From Canna indica (lineage: Eukaryota > Streptophyta > Magnoliopsida > Zingiberales > Cannaceae): a stretch of 64,000 nt of DNA. Numbering within the stretch: the stretch's first letter is position 1; each line of letters begins with the position of its first letter. The notes below the pieces were generated by a model that did not search any database, had not been told where the DNA came from, and was given only the letters and a program-made list of their open reading frames with translations. The position numbers were made by a program, and so were the translations under genes. The stretch covers positions 31,290,501 through 31,354,500 of the forward strand of contig CP136890.1 of NCBI GenBank assembly GCA_034359265.1. Direction: 5' to 3'. Shown here piece after piece: positions 44,933-55,870 of this stretch.

Positions 44933-45225
44933 TGTTCGTTACGGACTCGAGGGTGACATGGTCGGCTCTATTTGTAGAAAGAAGATGAAAAAATAAGTGA
45001 AGTAGAGAAGCAGTCAAGAGAGCAGTTACAACTTCAAACCTTGAATGAAGGGGGTTACTACTCCGAGTCTTGAAAGAGGGGGTTACTGCTCTAAGCCTTG
45101 ATTGAGGAGGTTACCACTTCATGCCTTGATTGAGAAGGTTACTGTTCCAAGTATTTATAACAAAAGGGGGTTAAACTTTCTTCTTTTTTAAATAAAAAAA
45201 ATCCTTTTTCCTCCTCCTAACATAT

Positions 45226-45368
45226 CACAAAGTATACAACCCCAGAGCATATCTCAATTGCTCAATACTCACTCCATCAAAGGTCTTTGTGAAGACGTCT
45301 ACCACATGTCGATTTGTAGAAATATACTCAGTTATAACTGTTTCAGGTTCAGCTATGGTAGTTTCAAC
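45226..45368 (-). CDS. Copia-C chimeric ORF, 3' part (RNase H end)
   Basis: Reads VITEYISTNRHVVDVFTKTF and EQLRYALGLYTL, then a TGA at 45228-45226. This is the copia RNase H C-terminus (compare ADIFTKALSG in Copia-A). When the hAT element and one TSD copy are disregarded, it is in frame with 52311-51818, giving one uninterrupted ORF of about 211 codons from gag start to RNase H end. Most of gag and pol is therefore missing by deletion and not by scattered mutation. Confidence 0.75.
45361..45368. repeat. hAT target-site duplication, left
   Basis: GTTTCAAC, repeated at 51818-51825. Eight bases, exact. Confidence 0.95.
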
Positions 45369-45462
45369 CATGGTTTAAAATACCGTACCGTACCGGGTGG
45401 TACGGCAGGTATTTACCAATTTTTGGAAAAACCGATATACGAGATACCTGGTATTGGGAGAT

Positions 45463-47801
45463 TGTCACGTCCCAACTCAGGGTACGCGTGACCGGCCAGG
45501 GTACGTGTCGATACCCCGAAGCCTACCCTATGCGCTGACCAACAACTCATAAAACACAACCAAACTAACATCAAAATCATAACAAAAGCAATAGTACCAA
45601 ACTATATTAGTTGTTTGAAAACAGTTTAACCAAACCAAGTTCGAAAACATCACAAGTTTTAAAATAAACATCTAAAGGTTTTCAAAGAAACATCTCAATG
45701 CTTTACAAAACCAACACAGTGCATACACACGACTCTACTCAAACACGACTACGACTATAATGCTGCCAGCTACGAGATCTGCACCCACGTCCGCCCTCCA
45801 ATCACACCATGCCACCAAGCCGTACCTCAATGTTCGAGCTCTGCAAAACAACAATAATGAAACCATGAGTTGGCGAGGAACTTAGTGAGCGGTTCTTTCG
45901 AACCTCTACTTAAAACCTCGGCAAGATAACATATACAAAGTATGATGTAGATAAGGAATTAAAATATGATCACACCACAGAAGTTAACCAGTTTGCCAAA
46001 ACAAAAGAATGGATGAACTGGCCTCTCGGGCCCTTATCCATTTCACTACAGCTCAGCCACTAATGGCCTAAAAATATATATGGAAGGTTCGGTTCTTCCC
46101 TCTACATAACCAGGCCGGTCGGCCACCAAAAACTAGCCCTTATGGGCACTTCATGATAAACATTTGTGTTACGGATTCATCGGCTAGGATGGCCACTAGC
46201 CTCATATATCCTCTGGGTTAGGGATAGCTAGTCCCACCCAACTCGGGTCTACTATTAGCGTGGCCCACTGACAGAATCTCAAGACCCTCTGCCACTCGGG
46301 TCTACTATTAGCGTGGCCTGCTGGTGCAATCTCAAGACCCAATAAAATCGCTGAGTCGTGTGGTAGCCGCTCGGCTATTGACACTCCTTAGTAGACCATC
46401 TCAACCACAACCGAACCCAGGTTGTGCAAATTCCCCTATGTTTTGCTTTTCGAGCATTGCCCATATCTGACCCTACCTCCCCGGGTCCCACTAGAAGGAT
46501 ATTGATGTCCGCTAACTACTCCTAGGTGTAGAACCTAGCAAGGGTACTTTGTCTCTAAGTTAGATGTCACAACTAGGTACCAAATATAGATGAGTACGCA
46601 GTCTACCATTATCAACAACACATGCCAAAAATACTCATCAACACAATTATCATGTCAAAATCGAATTAAAGAGGATAATTTCTACTAAATAAACCGATAA
46701 GGAACATGCAACATACATAGCAACGATTGAACATAATATCTGAAAATTTATGAAACCTTTCCTTTGATTCATATGCCATAACAATCCTATCCATGTATGC
46801 ATTAACAAGAACATTTCCATAAACATGAGAATATAGATCTATAGTTACTAACAATTCCTAGGATGAATGGCATTCATATAACATAACTAAAATTTAACAC
46901 TAGCATATAAGTATGAATCAAGACAACACAACATGAAACCTAGCATAATAATTCGAACAGTCTTAAAATTTTTGCCCTTGCCCTTGCTCGGCCGACTCAA
47001 GCAAGGTAATACCTTGCTCGGCCGAGTCCTCTAGGGAAAGGTGGGCATGTTTGCGACAACTACGTAAGCATCAACCCAAAGATCTACATTTAACGAACAT
47101 AAAATGATCCACGAGTTGAAAGACGATCGAGGAAATTGGGGAAAATTTCAGCATAACCTTTCCCCTTTTTCCTCCACTCGGCCAACCCAAAAAATGTAAA
47201 ATAAATATGATTTAAAACATAAGATCACAGGTACACAAATCGTTTAGAGTTCCAACACGAGAAAACACGTCGATCGACAAGAAACTCGTGAAAGAAACCC
47301 GATTCCAAAGACTTCTAGGGCCGGCTACCCGCCTCCCTTCACAATCACCCTAACAACTCACCTTGATCGGATCACATGGTAACCTCGATGAAGACGAGCA
47401 TCGATTTCCTCGAACGTCGACGCGGACTCGGCGCCGAACAAAATCCCTCTCGCTCCCCCTTCCTCTTGGGCTGCGTGCGGCTCTCCCCTTGAGCCACACA
47501 GCTGGCTTGGGTGAGGGGTTTTATTCCCCTCATCTATTGACTTAAATGCCCCCAATCACTTACTTATCTCCTCATACCGACTCCACCTAACCCGGATCGA
47601 GTCCCGACTCAATCCGCGAACACAATCTCCACCCAACTTGAGTCAACCAATATACTCATCCACCCAATTACCAACATTAGGCTATAACTTAAATTAATTA
47701 TACCTACTATTCGTAGCGATCTTGTGACTTGGCCCGGCTAGCTCCTGACTCGATGGGCAGCACCACGAAAAATTTTATATTAGGAAACCCCGGGTATTAT
47801 A
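45463..47801 (-). mobile_element. Gypsy solo LTR inside the hAT element
   Basis: 2339 bases, TGTCACGTCCC to GGGTATTATA on the plus strand, flanked by an exact GAGAT (45458-45462 and 47802-47806). In reverse complement it matches the gypsy LTR 53344-55661 along its length, for example the repeated agacccgagt..gtggga block at 46230-46330. The outer base is changed (TA for TG). No internal domain remains. Confidence 0.93.
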
Positions 47802-48076
47802 GAGATACCGAGTATCTCGGTAAATACCGCTCGGTATGGGCGGTATTTGCTATCATACCGAGTGGTATCACCCGGTATGACCCAACGGTTCTTTTTAAGA
47901 GTTGTTGGGTTACTGTAGCAAGATACCCGGTATTGGGAGATACTGAGTATCTTGGTAAATACCGCCCGGTATGGGCAGTATTTATCAAATTCCATGCGAT
48001 ATTTGCTGTCAGACAGGGCGATACCGCCTGGTATGACCCAACAACTCTTTTTGAGAGGCGTTGGGTTACTATTGCA
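47802..48076. repeat. Tandem 136-base repeats in the hAT upstream region
   Basis: Two copies of a unit starting gagatac(c/t)gagtatct(c/t)gg, containing ggtatgacccaac and ending at ttgggttact. The segment before the solo LTR (45420-45462) ends in the same ggtattgggagat junction as between the two copies, so a third partial unit probably existed there. Rich in CCGGTAT/ATACCG inverted words. Likely subterminal binding repeats. Confidence 0.75.
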
Positions 48077-48086
48077 ATGGCCCCAA

Positions 48087-48142
48087 AATGGCTATATTGC
48101 CATTTGAGGCCGGTTTTGGGGGCTATATAAAGCCCCCAAAAC
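48087..48142 (+). promoter_or_regulatory. Probable hAT transposase promoter, TATA inside inverted repeats
   Basis: Two consecutive palindromes each hold a TATA-like centre. One is AAATGGC-TATATT-GCCATTT at 48087-48106. The other is GTTTTGGGGGCT-ATATAA-AGCCCCCAAAAC at 48113-48142, with perfect 12-base arms. The second gives CTATATAAAG, a strong TATA box, 130-150 bases upstream of the ATG at 48274. A CT-rich leader follows. Confidence 0.7.
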
Positions 48143-48273
48143 ACTTCTTTTACTCCCACTCACCTTTCTACTCATCTAAACTCTCTAAACTCTCAATCTC
48201 TCTCAATCTTTCTCGAACTCTCGCTCTCTCTCTAATCACTACTTTCTTAATTTTCACGTTGAAACTCTGCTGA

Positions 48274-51200
48274 AATGGTGCCGAAATCTCAAGCCGACCC
48301 CGCATGGCAACACGGTGTTTGGTTGGAGAAGGCTAACCACTGGCAATGCATCCATTGTAATATGATTTATCGTGGTGGAGGCGTCACTCAATTGAAGGTA
48401 CCAAATCACCGCTGAAAGTCCGACAAATGTTCAAAGATATGCTCACCAACAAGAAGAGGCAGCGTCTTAAGAATGCAACTCAACAAGCCGAGTTCGACCG
48501 ACGAGCTACCCAAGAAGTCGGTGGTGGCTATTGCGAGGCTCGAGGTGGCAGTGACGACCAGGATCCAGAACTTGAAGCCGACATTCGAGCTTCATTGGAG
48601 CATGCTGCATTCGAACGAGATCGGATGTACTACCTCGGATCTCATTTTGAGTATGGCGGCAGTAGTGGCAGCGGTGGTAGAAGCAGTGCTGGCTTGACTT
48701 CGGCAGTTGGATCAATGGACCGAAGTGGTTCAATTTCCTCCGGTCCTCAAATTGGTCAGAGTTCTAGCATGAGGGTACCTCAAAGCAGAGGAGGCAGCAG
48801 AGGAGGCATTCGTGGATTCTTCACAAACCTCGGAGCAAGTGGTAGGAAAACTAATGTTGATATTTTTTATCTTGATCCCAGGGTATTTCCTCCTCCATCA
48901 GCAAAGCAACCGCGCATAGACGATGCTTGGGGCAAGACGAAGAAGTGGGAGTTGGGGAGAGCCATCTCCAAATGGTTCCACTTCAGCCAGATTCCCGCAA
49001 ATGTAGCCAACAATTCATACTATCGAACCTTGGTGTCTACAATCCAAAAGATAGGCCCAGGTATTGTCCCTCCAACTCCCTATGAAATTTCAGGTCCTTA
49101 CCTTGAAGCGGAGGTCAATGAAATAAAGAAATGGATCGACAGAATCAAGCGACAATGGGGGGAGTACAGATGTAGTTTGATGTGCGATAGCTGGACAGGG
49201 CCAACCCGAATGAGCATCATCAACTTCCTCATCTATTGCAACTGGAGGGTTATTTACACAAGTCGGTGAACTCGTCCGATGAAATCCATGACGCTTACTA
49301 CATCTCGAAGCTGATGACAGAGGTGATCGAGGAGATTGGACCTCAGAACCTTGTTCAAGTTATAACCGACAACGGAGCCAATTTCAAAAGGGCAGTTGAG
49401 ATAATTGAAGAGGATTATCCTCACATATGTTGGACTCTATGTGCAGCCCATTGTGTAGACCTAATGATGGAAGATATCGTTGATATACCGATGGTAAAGT
49501 CGACGGTAAAGAAGACGCAACAAATTACCCGCTTCATCTACAACCACACATGGGTACATGCCCCAATGAAAAAATTTACAGAAGGTAATTTATTAATTTT
49601 TAAGTAATTTATAATATTTATTTATTAATTAGTCTATCATAAATAATTACTAATGATAATTTCATATTTTAGGTGAAATTCTTCGACCGGGAGCAACTCG
49701 TTTTGCAACCAACTTTATCACATTAAAGTCACTTCAACAAAAAAAGGCGGCCCTTAGAACCATGTTTAAAAGTGAGAAATGGACTTTATCAAGATATGCT
49801 GGAAAAACCGATGGAAAATAAACAGAGAAGAACATCCTCAACACGCGCTTCTGGGATTGCATCGGAGAAATAATCGTCATCGTAGAACCTTTGTACAAGG
49901 TTCTACGACATGTGGATATGAAAAAAACACATCAAATGAGTCATCTCTACCTCTACATCCACCAAGAACAAGAAGAAATCAAGAGAGTTATGATTTCTCC
50001 TGCCAAGTATGAGCACTTCATCGAAATTATCTCCTAGAGATGGCATAATCAAATGGGCCGTGACATACACATCGCAGGTATTTTTAATTTAATATTCTGA
50101 AATTATTTAAATTTAATTTATTATACTTAATTACTTATTCATTATGCCTAATTTTTATAGGGTGTTATTTAAATCCTGCATACCAATACAAATATAATTT
50201 TGGAATGGTCGATAGTTTGTTATATCCCCTCCGCAAGGTCATACAACGAATGTTGGGATCCAACCGAGAAGCGACAAAAGCTCTCAATGAATTAAAATAG
50301 TTCTGAGATGCAACTGGCAATTTCGGAGATTCATTTGCAATCTCCATCCGAGATACTATGGATCTAGGTAGATAGAATTTTTTTGCCAATTTATTTATCA
50401 AAGATAAAATCTCATTACTAATATTAATTTTAAATTTGTTGCAATCGAATGGTGGTTGCAATTTGGAATCAAAACTCCAACTCTTCGAAAGATTGCAACA
50501 CGCATCCTCTCGCAAACTACATCATCAAGTGGATGCGAGAGGAATTGGTCGACCTTCGCCTTGATTCATACGAAGCCGCGCAACCGCCTTTCGTATGCCC
50601 GATTAGAGAAGCTCGTATATGTTCATTACAACATGCGACTTCGAATACGGGCGTTATAAAACTAAGATATAGATATTCTACATGTAGATCCGTTCGATGT
50701 CGAGTTCGTTCAAGGCGATGTGGACCCAATAATTGATTGGTGGAGTGCAATGGAGACTGACCCACCTCTTCTTGATGAACCAAGCGAACCACCTCGGCCT
50801 TCACCAATTATATATGATGCTATTGAATCCGAGAGCCAACCAGAAGACACGGATAGTCAAGCTCTTGAGAGGGACATGATCTTTGCTCCCTTGGACTCTC
50901 AACGAGTTCGACAAGTAAGATGATGATCCACGTCCGAATCTCCATCTTCAAAATCAAAGGGAAAGAAGAAGGCAACACCTTCACCTTCACCTTCAAAGGC
51001 AAAAGGCAAAGGCAAAGGCAAAGGCAAAGGCAAAGGCAAACGACCAATTGATCCTTTGGACGCGATTGCAGAAGCGGAAGAGGATGAAGAAGATGAGCCC
51101 TCGGTTCATAGTAGTAGCAACACAGAAGACGGAGGAGATGATGATGATGATGATGGAGCTAGGGGAGAAGACACCGTCGTACCATCAACACCGGCACCTA

Positions 51201-51583
51201 CCGATCTGTGGACGAATGAGCAATACTTCGACCACTCCAGCCAAGATCAGGATCACGGTACTAGAATCGGACAAACAACTTGGGTGTACGAGAAGAGAGG
51301 CCAGCGTCGAGGAGGTGGACCGACAGTTTTGCAAGATTACCACCACGATATGATGAGTAGCTTGTAAGAAGTTTCTGAATCAACCTACTTTATATCAAGT
51401 ACCTACTCAACTGATGATACATGGACTAGTTCTTGGACTGCTAACAAAGAAACATTGATGGGTATGTGGTATAATGGATACCAAGGCATGATGACATGGG
51501 ATCATTTTCAGATATGGGCATTGGAGACTTACGGTGTTGACCTTAGTCGTGTATGTCCCCAAGATATGTACGAGTACGACTGA
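48274..51583 (+). pseudogene. hAT transposase (BED, DUF659, hAT dimerisation)
   Basis: ATG at 48274 opens a BED zinc finger (NHWQCIHCNMIYRGGG), broken by a stop at 48413. The frame 48427-49269 carries MLTNKKRQRLKNATQQAEFD and the DUF659 core LMCDSWTGPTRMSIINFL. After a shift the core continues with IGPQNLVQVITDNGANF and CAAHCVDLMMEDI (49310-49490). GT-AG introns lie at 49585-49672, about 50079-50160 and about 50368-50440. The C-terminal dimerisation motif SSGCERNWSTFALIHTK is at about 50522. The acidic and Gly/Lys-repeat tail runs to a stop at 51583. At least six breaks; inactive. Confidence 0.92.
50993..51041 (+). repeat. Hexanucleotide tandem repeat ggcaaa
   Basis: About seven copies of ggcaaa or aaaggc, coding for Gly-Lys dipeptides in the transposase tail. 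A GAT run coding for Asp follows at 51137-51155. Confidence 0.9.
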
Positions 51584-51817
51584 CATCATTCGCCCGCATT
51601 TTAAACATTGTATTCATGTATTTGACATTTGAATCTTAAATTTAAGTATTTCTTGATCAATTATGTGTTATTGGAGTTATTTTTAGCAGCAAAATCAAAA
51701 AGAAGAAGAAGCTCGGTATGCATTTTTTGTACCAGACCGTACCGTGTGTCTGTACGGTACGGTACCGGTACCGGTCAACGACTGAGATCATGACCATTAC
51801 CGGTATTTGAAACCTTG

Positions 51818-52311
51818 GTTTCAACTGCATCTGGAACTGTAACAACAATTTTGACAGCTTCAAGACTTGGTATAGCAGTTTCAACTACTTCAAGGACAAT
51901 TTCAATTGGAACTGTCTCAAACACAAGTACTAGAGTAAATTCATCCTTAGGAGCTTGACAAGGAGTTTCAATTGATGCTTCTTCAGTTGAAACAAGTGGA
52001 AGACTGTCAGCACACTGAACTTTGCAATGATCAACTTTTGCATCTGAGTTTTCTAGAGCCTTGTTGTCATAATTTGCTGCAATAATTTCTCCTTCAATAT
52101 ATTGGTTCTTTGGCTTGCGCTCAGTCCCATCTATTGTTGGAGGAATATAGCTGACTTCTATAGAGTCCCAGCAATGACCATCCAAAGATTTGATGAAAGC
52201 CCTCATCATAGACTTCCAATATGCATAGTTTGTTCGGATAAGTAAAGGAGTAACGTTGATAGAATTTCCAATAGGCATACGTCCATCTTGAGCCTGAAAG
52301 AAAAGAGACAA
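51818..52311 (-). CDS. Copia-C chimeric ORF, 5' part (gag start)
   Basis: Starts MSLFFQAQDGRMPIGNSINV at 52311, with LLIRTNYAYWKSMMRAFIKS, the DUF4219 gag signature shared with Copia-A. After about residue 95 it leaves gag homology and becomes an acidic Val/Glu/Thr stretch (VLEVVETAIPSLEAVKIVVT) that ends at the hAT junction. It continues in frame at 45368 into the RNase H end. No stop occurs across the whole span, unlike the other coding regions here. Whether it is translated is unknown; it may serve only for RNA packaging. Confidence 0.75.
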
Positions 52312-52346
52312 TCCAAGGATATGTGCAGGTAAAGGTTAACACAATC

Positions 52347-52358
52347 TCTCTGATACCA
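52347..52358 (-). other. Primer-binding site of Copia-C
   Basis: TGGTATCAGAGA on the minus strand, one base different from the Met-tRNA site of Copia-A and Copia-B. It lies 2 bases from the LTR start at 52361. Confidence 0.88.
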
Positions 52359-52360
52359 TT

Positions 52361-53343
52361 TGACAGTAAAGTATATGTCTCTTACGGAACTTCTGTCAAG
52401 GGCAGTTGAATAGGAAGTTGCAACTGCTACTAGTAGCAAAGTAGGAACCAAAGCAAAAAAATCACATGCAAACACAAAGGTTTATTTACGCAGTTCAGTG
52501 ATAAAACCAGTCACCTAATCTGCGGCGCACTCATCGGACAGATGCCCAATCCACTCTCTATAATTATAAAATAAGTCCTCTGGATTTTACACCCGAAATT
52601 TGACTACAAGTACTACAGTGAATTGGAAATAACAAAAAACCTATTTGCTATTACAAATACATACCAACTTGCCTCTCCATGACATCCCAGCAATAAAGTT
52701 CCATCCTCCACACAGTCCTTGCATTGCAGCTAGTTAACAGCCCAAAACCAACTTCACACAGAAGATAAGAATGATAGATTGTTGCCGTCTGCACTTAGCA
52801 ATCTTGCACTGAGCAATCTGCATTCAGCAATCTGCACTCAGCAGTCTCAACTCGTCATATAACTGGCAATACAGTTTGCGCACATAGGAGTTGATAGAAG
52901 AGGATCCATAGGAGTAGAAAAATAGACGAGGATCCGCATTGGGTGGATTGGAGTGGATCCATCAAAGATGGTCAATCTTCTCAAACATTCTCTCACACAT
53001 TTTATAAGCAGAGTAGGCAACCCAAAAGATATAACCATTACTTTACAAAAGAAACTCCAAATTCCATGATGACCATTAACTCCACCAATGAATGACCATG
53101 ATCATAAAGCTTCATGATGACTATAACTCCCTCAAAGTGAACGACCAAGGCCATAAAGTAGTAGCTCCATGATGGCCAAAACTTTATTAAGCATCATAAG
53201 AGACCAAGTCCAAAAGTCACCATAAATGATCAAGTCCAAAAGTCACTATAAATGATCAATCGAGATTAACTCCACCATAAATACATATTATATATATAAT
53301 CAATCATCTCAGCAATATTTAAGCAATCATCGCAGCAGGATAA
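52361..53343 (-). repeat. 5' LTR of Copia-C, cut by gypsy insertion
   Basis: TGACAGTAAAGTATATGTC start, matching 17148. It is interrupted after 983 bases by the gypsy LTR. The remainder (about 200 bases) is expected beyond the right end of the window. An expanded cagcaatctgcactc repeat lies at 52790-52850. Confidence 0.88.
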
Positions 53344-55661
53344 TGTAATACCCAGGGTTTCCTAATATAAAATTTTATTGGTGCAGCCAAGTGGATCGAG
53401 AACTAACCGAGCCGAGTCGCGAGATCGCCGCGAGTAGGAGGTATGAGTTAAATTTTAGACTCAAGATTAATGCTTTTAAAATGTATATGTTGGATTGGAA
53501 GTCGGGTTGAAATCGGATTCGTGGATCGAGTCGGGGTCCAATCCGGGCTTAGGTGGAGTTGAGTGACGGGGTTAAGTGAAGAAGGGCATAATTGTAAGAA
53601 AAAAAGGAGAAGAGAAATTAATCCCTCACCATAAGCTGCCGTGCGGCTCAAGACAAGTTGAGCCGCCCGCAGCCCGAGGTGAGGAGGAGAGGAGAAGAGG
53701 AGCTCTTGGGCGGTGCCGGATCTGCGTTGTCGTCGGAGAAATCGGGATCATCTTTATCTCATCCATCCTCTTCTCTAGTCGAGGTGAGTGGTTTAACCGA
53801 AATCCATAGGGTAGGCGGGTAGCCGACCTAAGGTATTGGGGATTTTATCAACTTCTCATTATATTTTCGTCGTCTCGCCAAAATTTTTATTGAGATCTGA
53901 TCCTCTTGTGTATATGTTGTTTAACGATGAAGTTTCACAGAGTTTTCCTCAGATTTAGGGGTTGGCCGCATGAACGAAAAAGGGGAAAGATCATGCCAAA
54001 ATTTTCTCCAATTTCCTAGAGTGGTCCTAACCTCTTGGATCAAGTTCTTTACATGATTGGTGGCTCGATTATTCTTGATCACGGCCAAAACCCCTCTTCT
54101 TCCACCTTGATCAATCTTGGCCGAGCATGAGTAACCTAGGTTAGGTTCAGCCGAGTGGGTGTGAGGAGGGGAAAGGGGCTTGACCTGGTTCATGCTTACA
54201 TGTAGAGTTTTATTTCATCGTTTATGCTATAGATTTCGCACTTGATGTATGATCTGTAAGTAGTGGTCGATTGAGTTTATCATGCTATAAGGAAATGTTC
54301 TTGAACGCACATATATGGTTAGGATTTAGAATGGCATGTGAATCATGGAAATGTTTCATTTATTTTCTAATGTAAATGCCCAATCATTGCCATGTTATAT
54401 TCCTTGTTTCCTTATCAAAATTTAGAAATTTATTGCTGAATTTAATCTCCTTATTTTTGGAAATCATATGATTATTCATGTGGATAATTGAGGAACGAAT
54501 TTCCTATGTTATATATGTTGTCATGAACCCGAAAGTTGACATTTTCATACTTATGAAATGTGGTTACACTTAAGGAATATAATGCATAGACTAGGTTTCA
54601 CACCTAGGGAAGGATAGCAGACATTAGTACTCGACTAGTGCGACCCGAGGAAGGGGTCGGGTACGGGTTGATGCCCGGGGATTTAGATGAAAGTTTTTCT
54701 TTGAGAAACTTTGATTATGTATTGTGATTGAGATGGTCTCCTGAGGAGTACCGATAATCGGAACGACTACTACTTGACTCAGCGGTGATTAGGGTCTTGA
54801 GATTGCACCAGTGGACCCGTTAGGTGTTAGACCCGAGTGGCGGAGGGTCTTGAGATTTCGTCAGTGGACCACGCTAATCGTAGACCCGAGTCGGGTGGGA
54901 CTAGCTACCCCTAACCCGGTGGGATCCTAAGACTAGTTGTCCATCCTAGTCGACGAGTCCGGTGATTGTTGTTGACATTCCTTGTATATTGTATAGGTCG
55001 GTGCGGTGGAGTACTGAATTGTGGTGAAGGCCGGATAGAGCCGGACCAGTCATGCTGGATGAGGCCATAGTGGCTGAATGATACTCAGTCTAAAGGAGCC
55101 GATATGGCCAGACCTAGTTATTTGCATAGTATGGCCAATTGGCTGATTACCATGATATGACTAGCATAGACTTCTCATATATGTGCTTTTGTATATATTT
55201 ATATGTTATCATATCAGGGATTTAAGTGGAGCTTCGGAAGGACCGCTCACTGAGTTCCTCGTGAACTCATGGTTTTGTTTGTTGTTATTTTGCAGAGCCC
55301 GAGCAGTGAGGTACGGCTTGGTGGCATGGTGTGACTGGAGGGCAAGCGTTGGCACAGATCTCGTAGCAGACAGTCATGTAGTTGTAGTCATGTCGAGTAG
55401 GGTTGTTTGACATGCACTGAGTAGTTTTGTTCTTGAAAACTTGTAATTGTTTTAGGCTTTGAAACTCGAGTTGTTTTCTTCGAATTTGATACCCTTTAAA
55501 ACTATTTTGATTTTGAATAAAGATTTGCGCCGCTCTTTCTTATTTAGTGTTGCCTTGATATACAATATTTTCATGTATATTATTGTGTAGTGAATGTGGT
55601 AGGCTTCGGGGTACCGACACATACCCTGGCCAGTCTCGCGACCCTGACTTGGGGCGTGAAA
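53344..55661 (+). repeat. 5' LTR of the gypsy element
   Basis: TGTAATACCCAGG to GGGGCGTGAAA (the usual end would be TGACA). Left flank GATAA (53339-53343). The same family appears as a solo LTR in inverted orientation at 45463-47801. Open frames such as 53576-53809 and 55183-55410 are chance. Confidence 0.9.
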
Positions 55662-55665
55662 AAGT

Positions 55666-55677
55666 TGGTATCAGAGC
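55666..55677 (+). other. Primer-binding site of the gypsy element
   Basis: TGGTATCAGAGC, four bases after the LTR end; initiator Met tRNA type. Confidence 0.9.
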
Positions 55678-55870
55678 TTTTGGTTAGGTATTGACTACGA
55701 CTAGGAATTGGGTACCATATGAGGCTTATGCTAGCATGTCGACATATGGTATAGTTATGCTATGAGATCAGGCGGCCATGACTGCACCTTAGCGGACCAT
55801 GCGGTTAGTACTTTAAATTTCAGTTATAAGTTGTTGGTATTAATGGTAAAAAAAAATTTTTGCTAGTGTG

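Larger units (their letters stand above)
45369..51817 (+). mobile_element. hAT transposon with BED and dimerisation domains, nested solo LTR
   Basis: The ends are CATGGTTTAAAATACCG and, inverted, CAAGGTTTCAAATACCG, with an exact 8-bp GTTTCAAC duplication. Subterminal CGTACCG repeats occur at both ends (45385-45410, 51735-51775). It encodes a plant hAT transposase (48274-51583). A gypsy solo LTR lies at 45463-47801. Its own length is about 4.1 kb. It interrupts the chimeric ORF of Copia-C. Because the TSD is perfect, the insertion is comparatively well preserved, though the gene has several stops and shifts. Confidence 0.95.
17148..53343 (-). mobile_element. Copia-C, non-autonomous Sirevirus-like element, outer shell
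   Basis: A minus-strand LTR retrotransposon. Its 3' LTR is at 17148-18333 and its 5' LTR starts at 52361, next to a Met-tRNA primer site at 52347-52358. Its own internal DNA is short: a gag start, the end of RNase H, and a third ORF. It is split by a CACTA element (18428-31662), Copia-A (33556-44712), a hAT (45369-51817) and a gypsy element (from 53344, which splits the 5' LTR). The last 200 or so bases of that LTR should lie beyond the window. The central part of gag and nearly all of pol are absent. Confidence 0.8.

Noticed and set aside
47358..47555. Overlapping 60-65 codon frames in both strands
   Set aside because: They lie inside the gypsy solo LTR, which is non-coding in this family.
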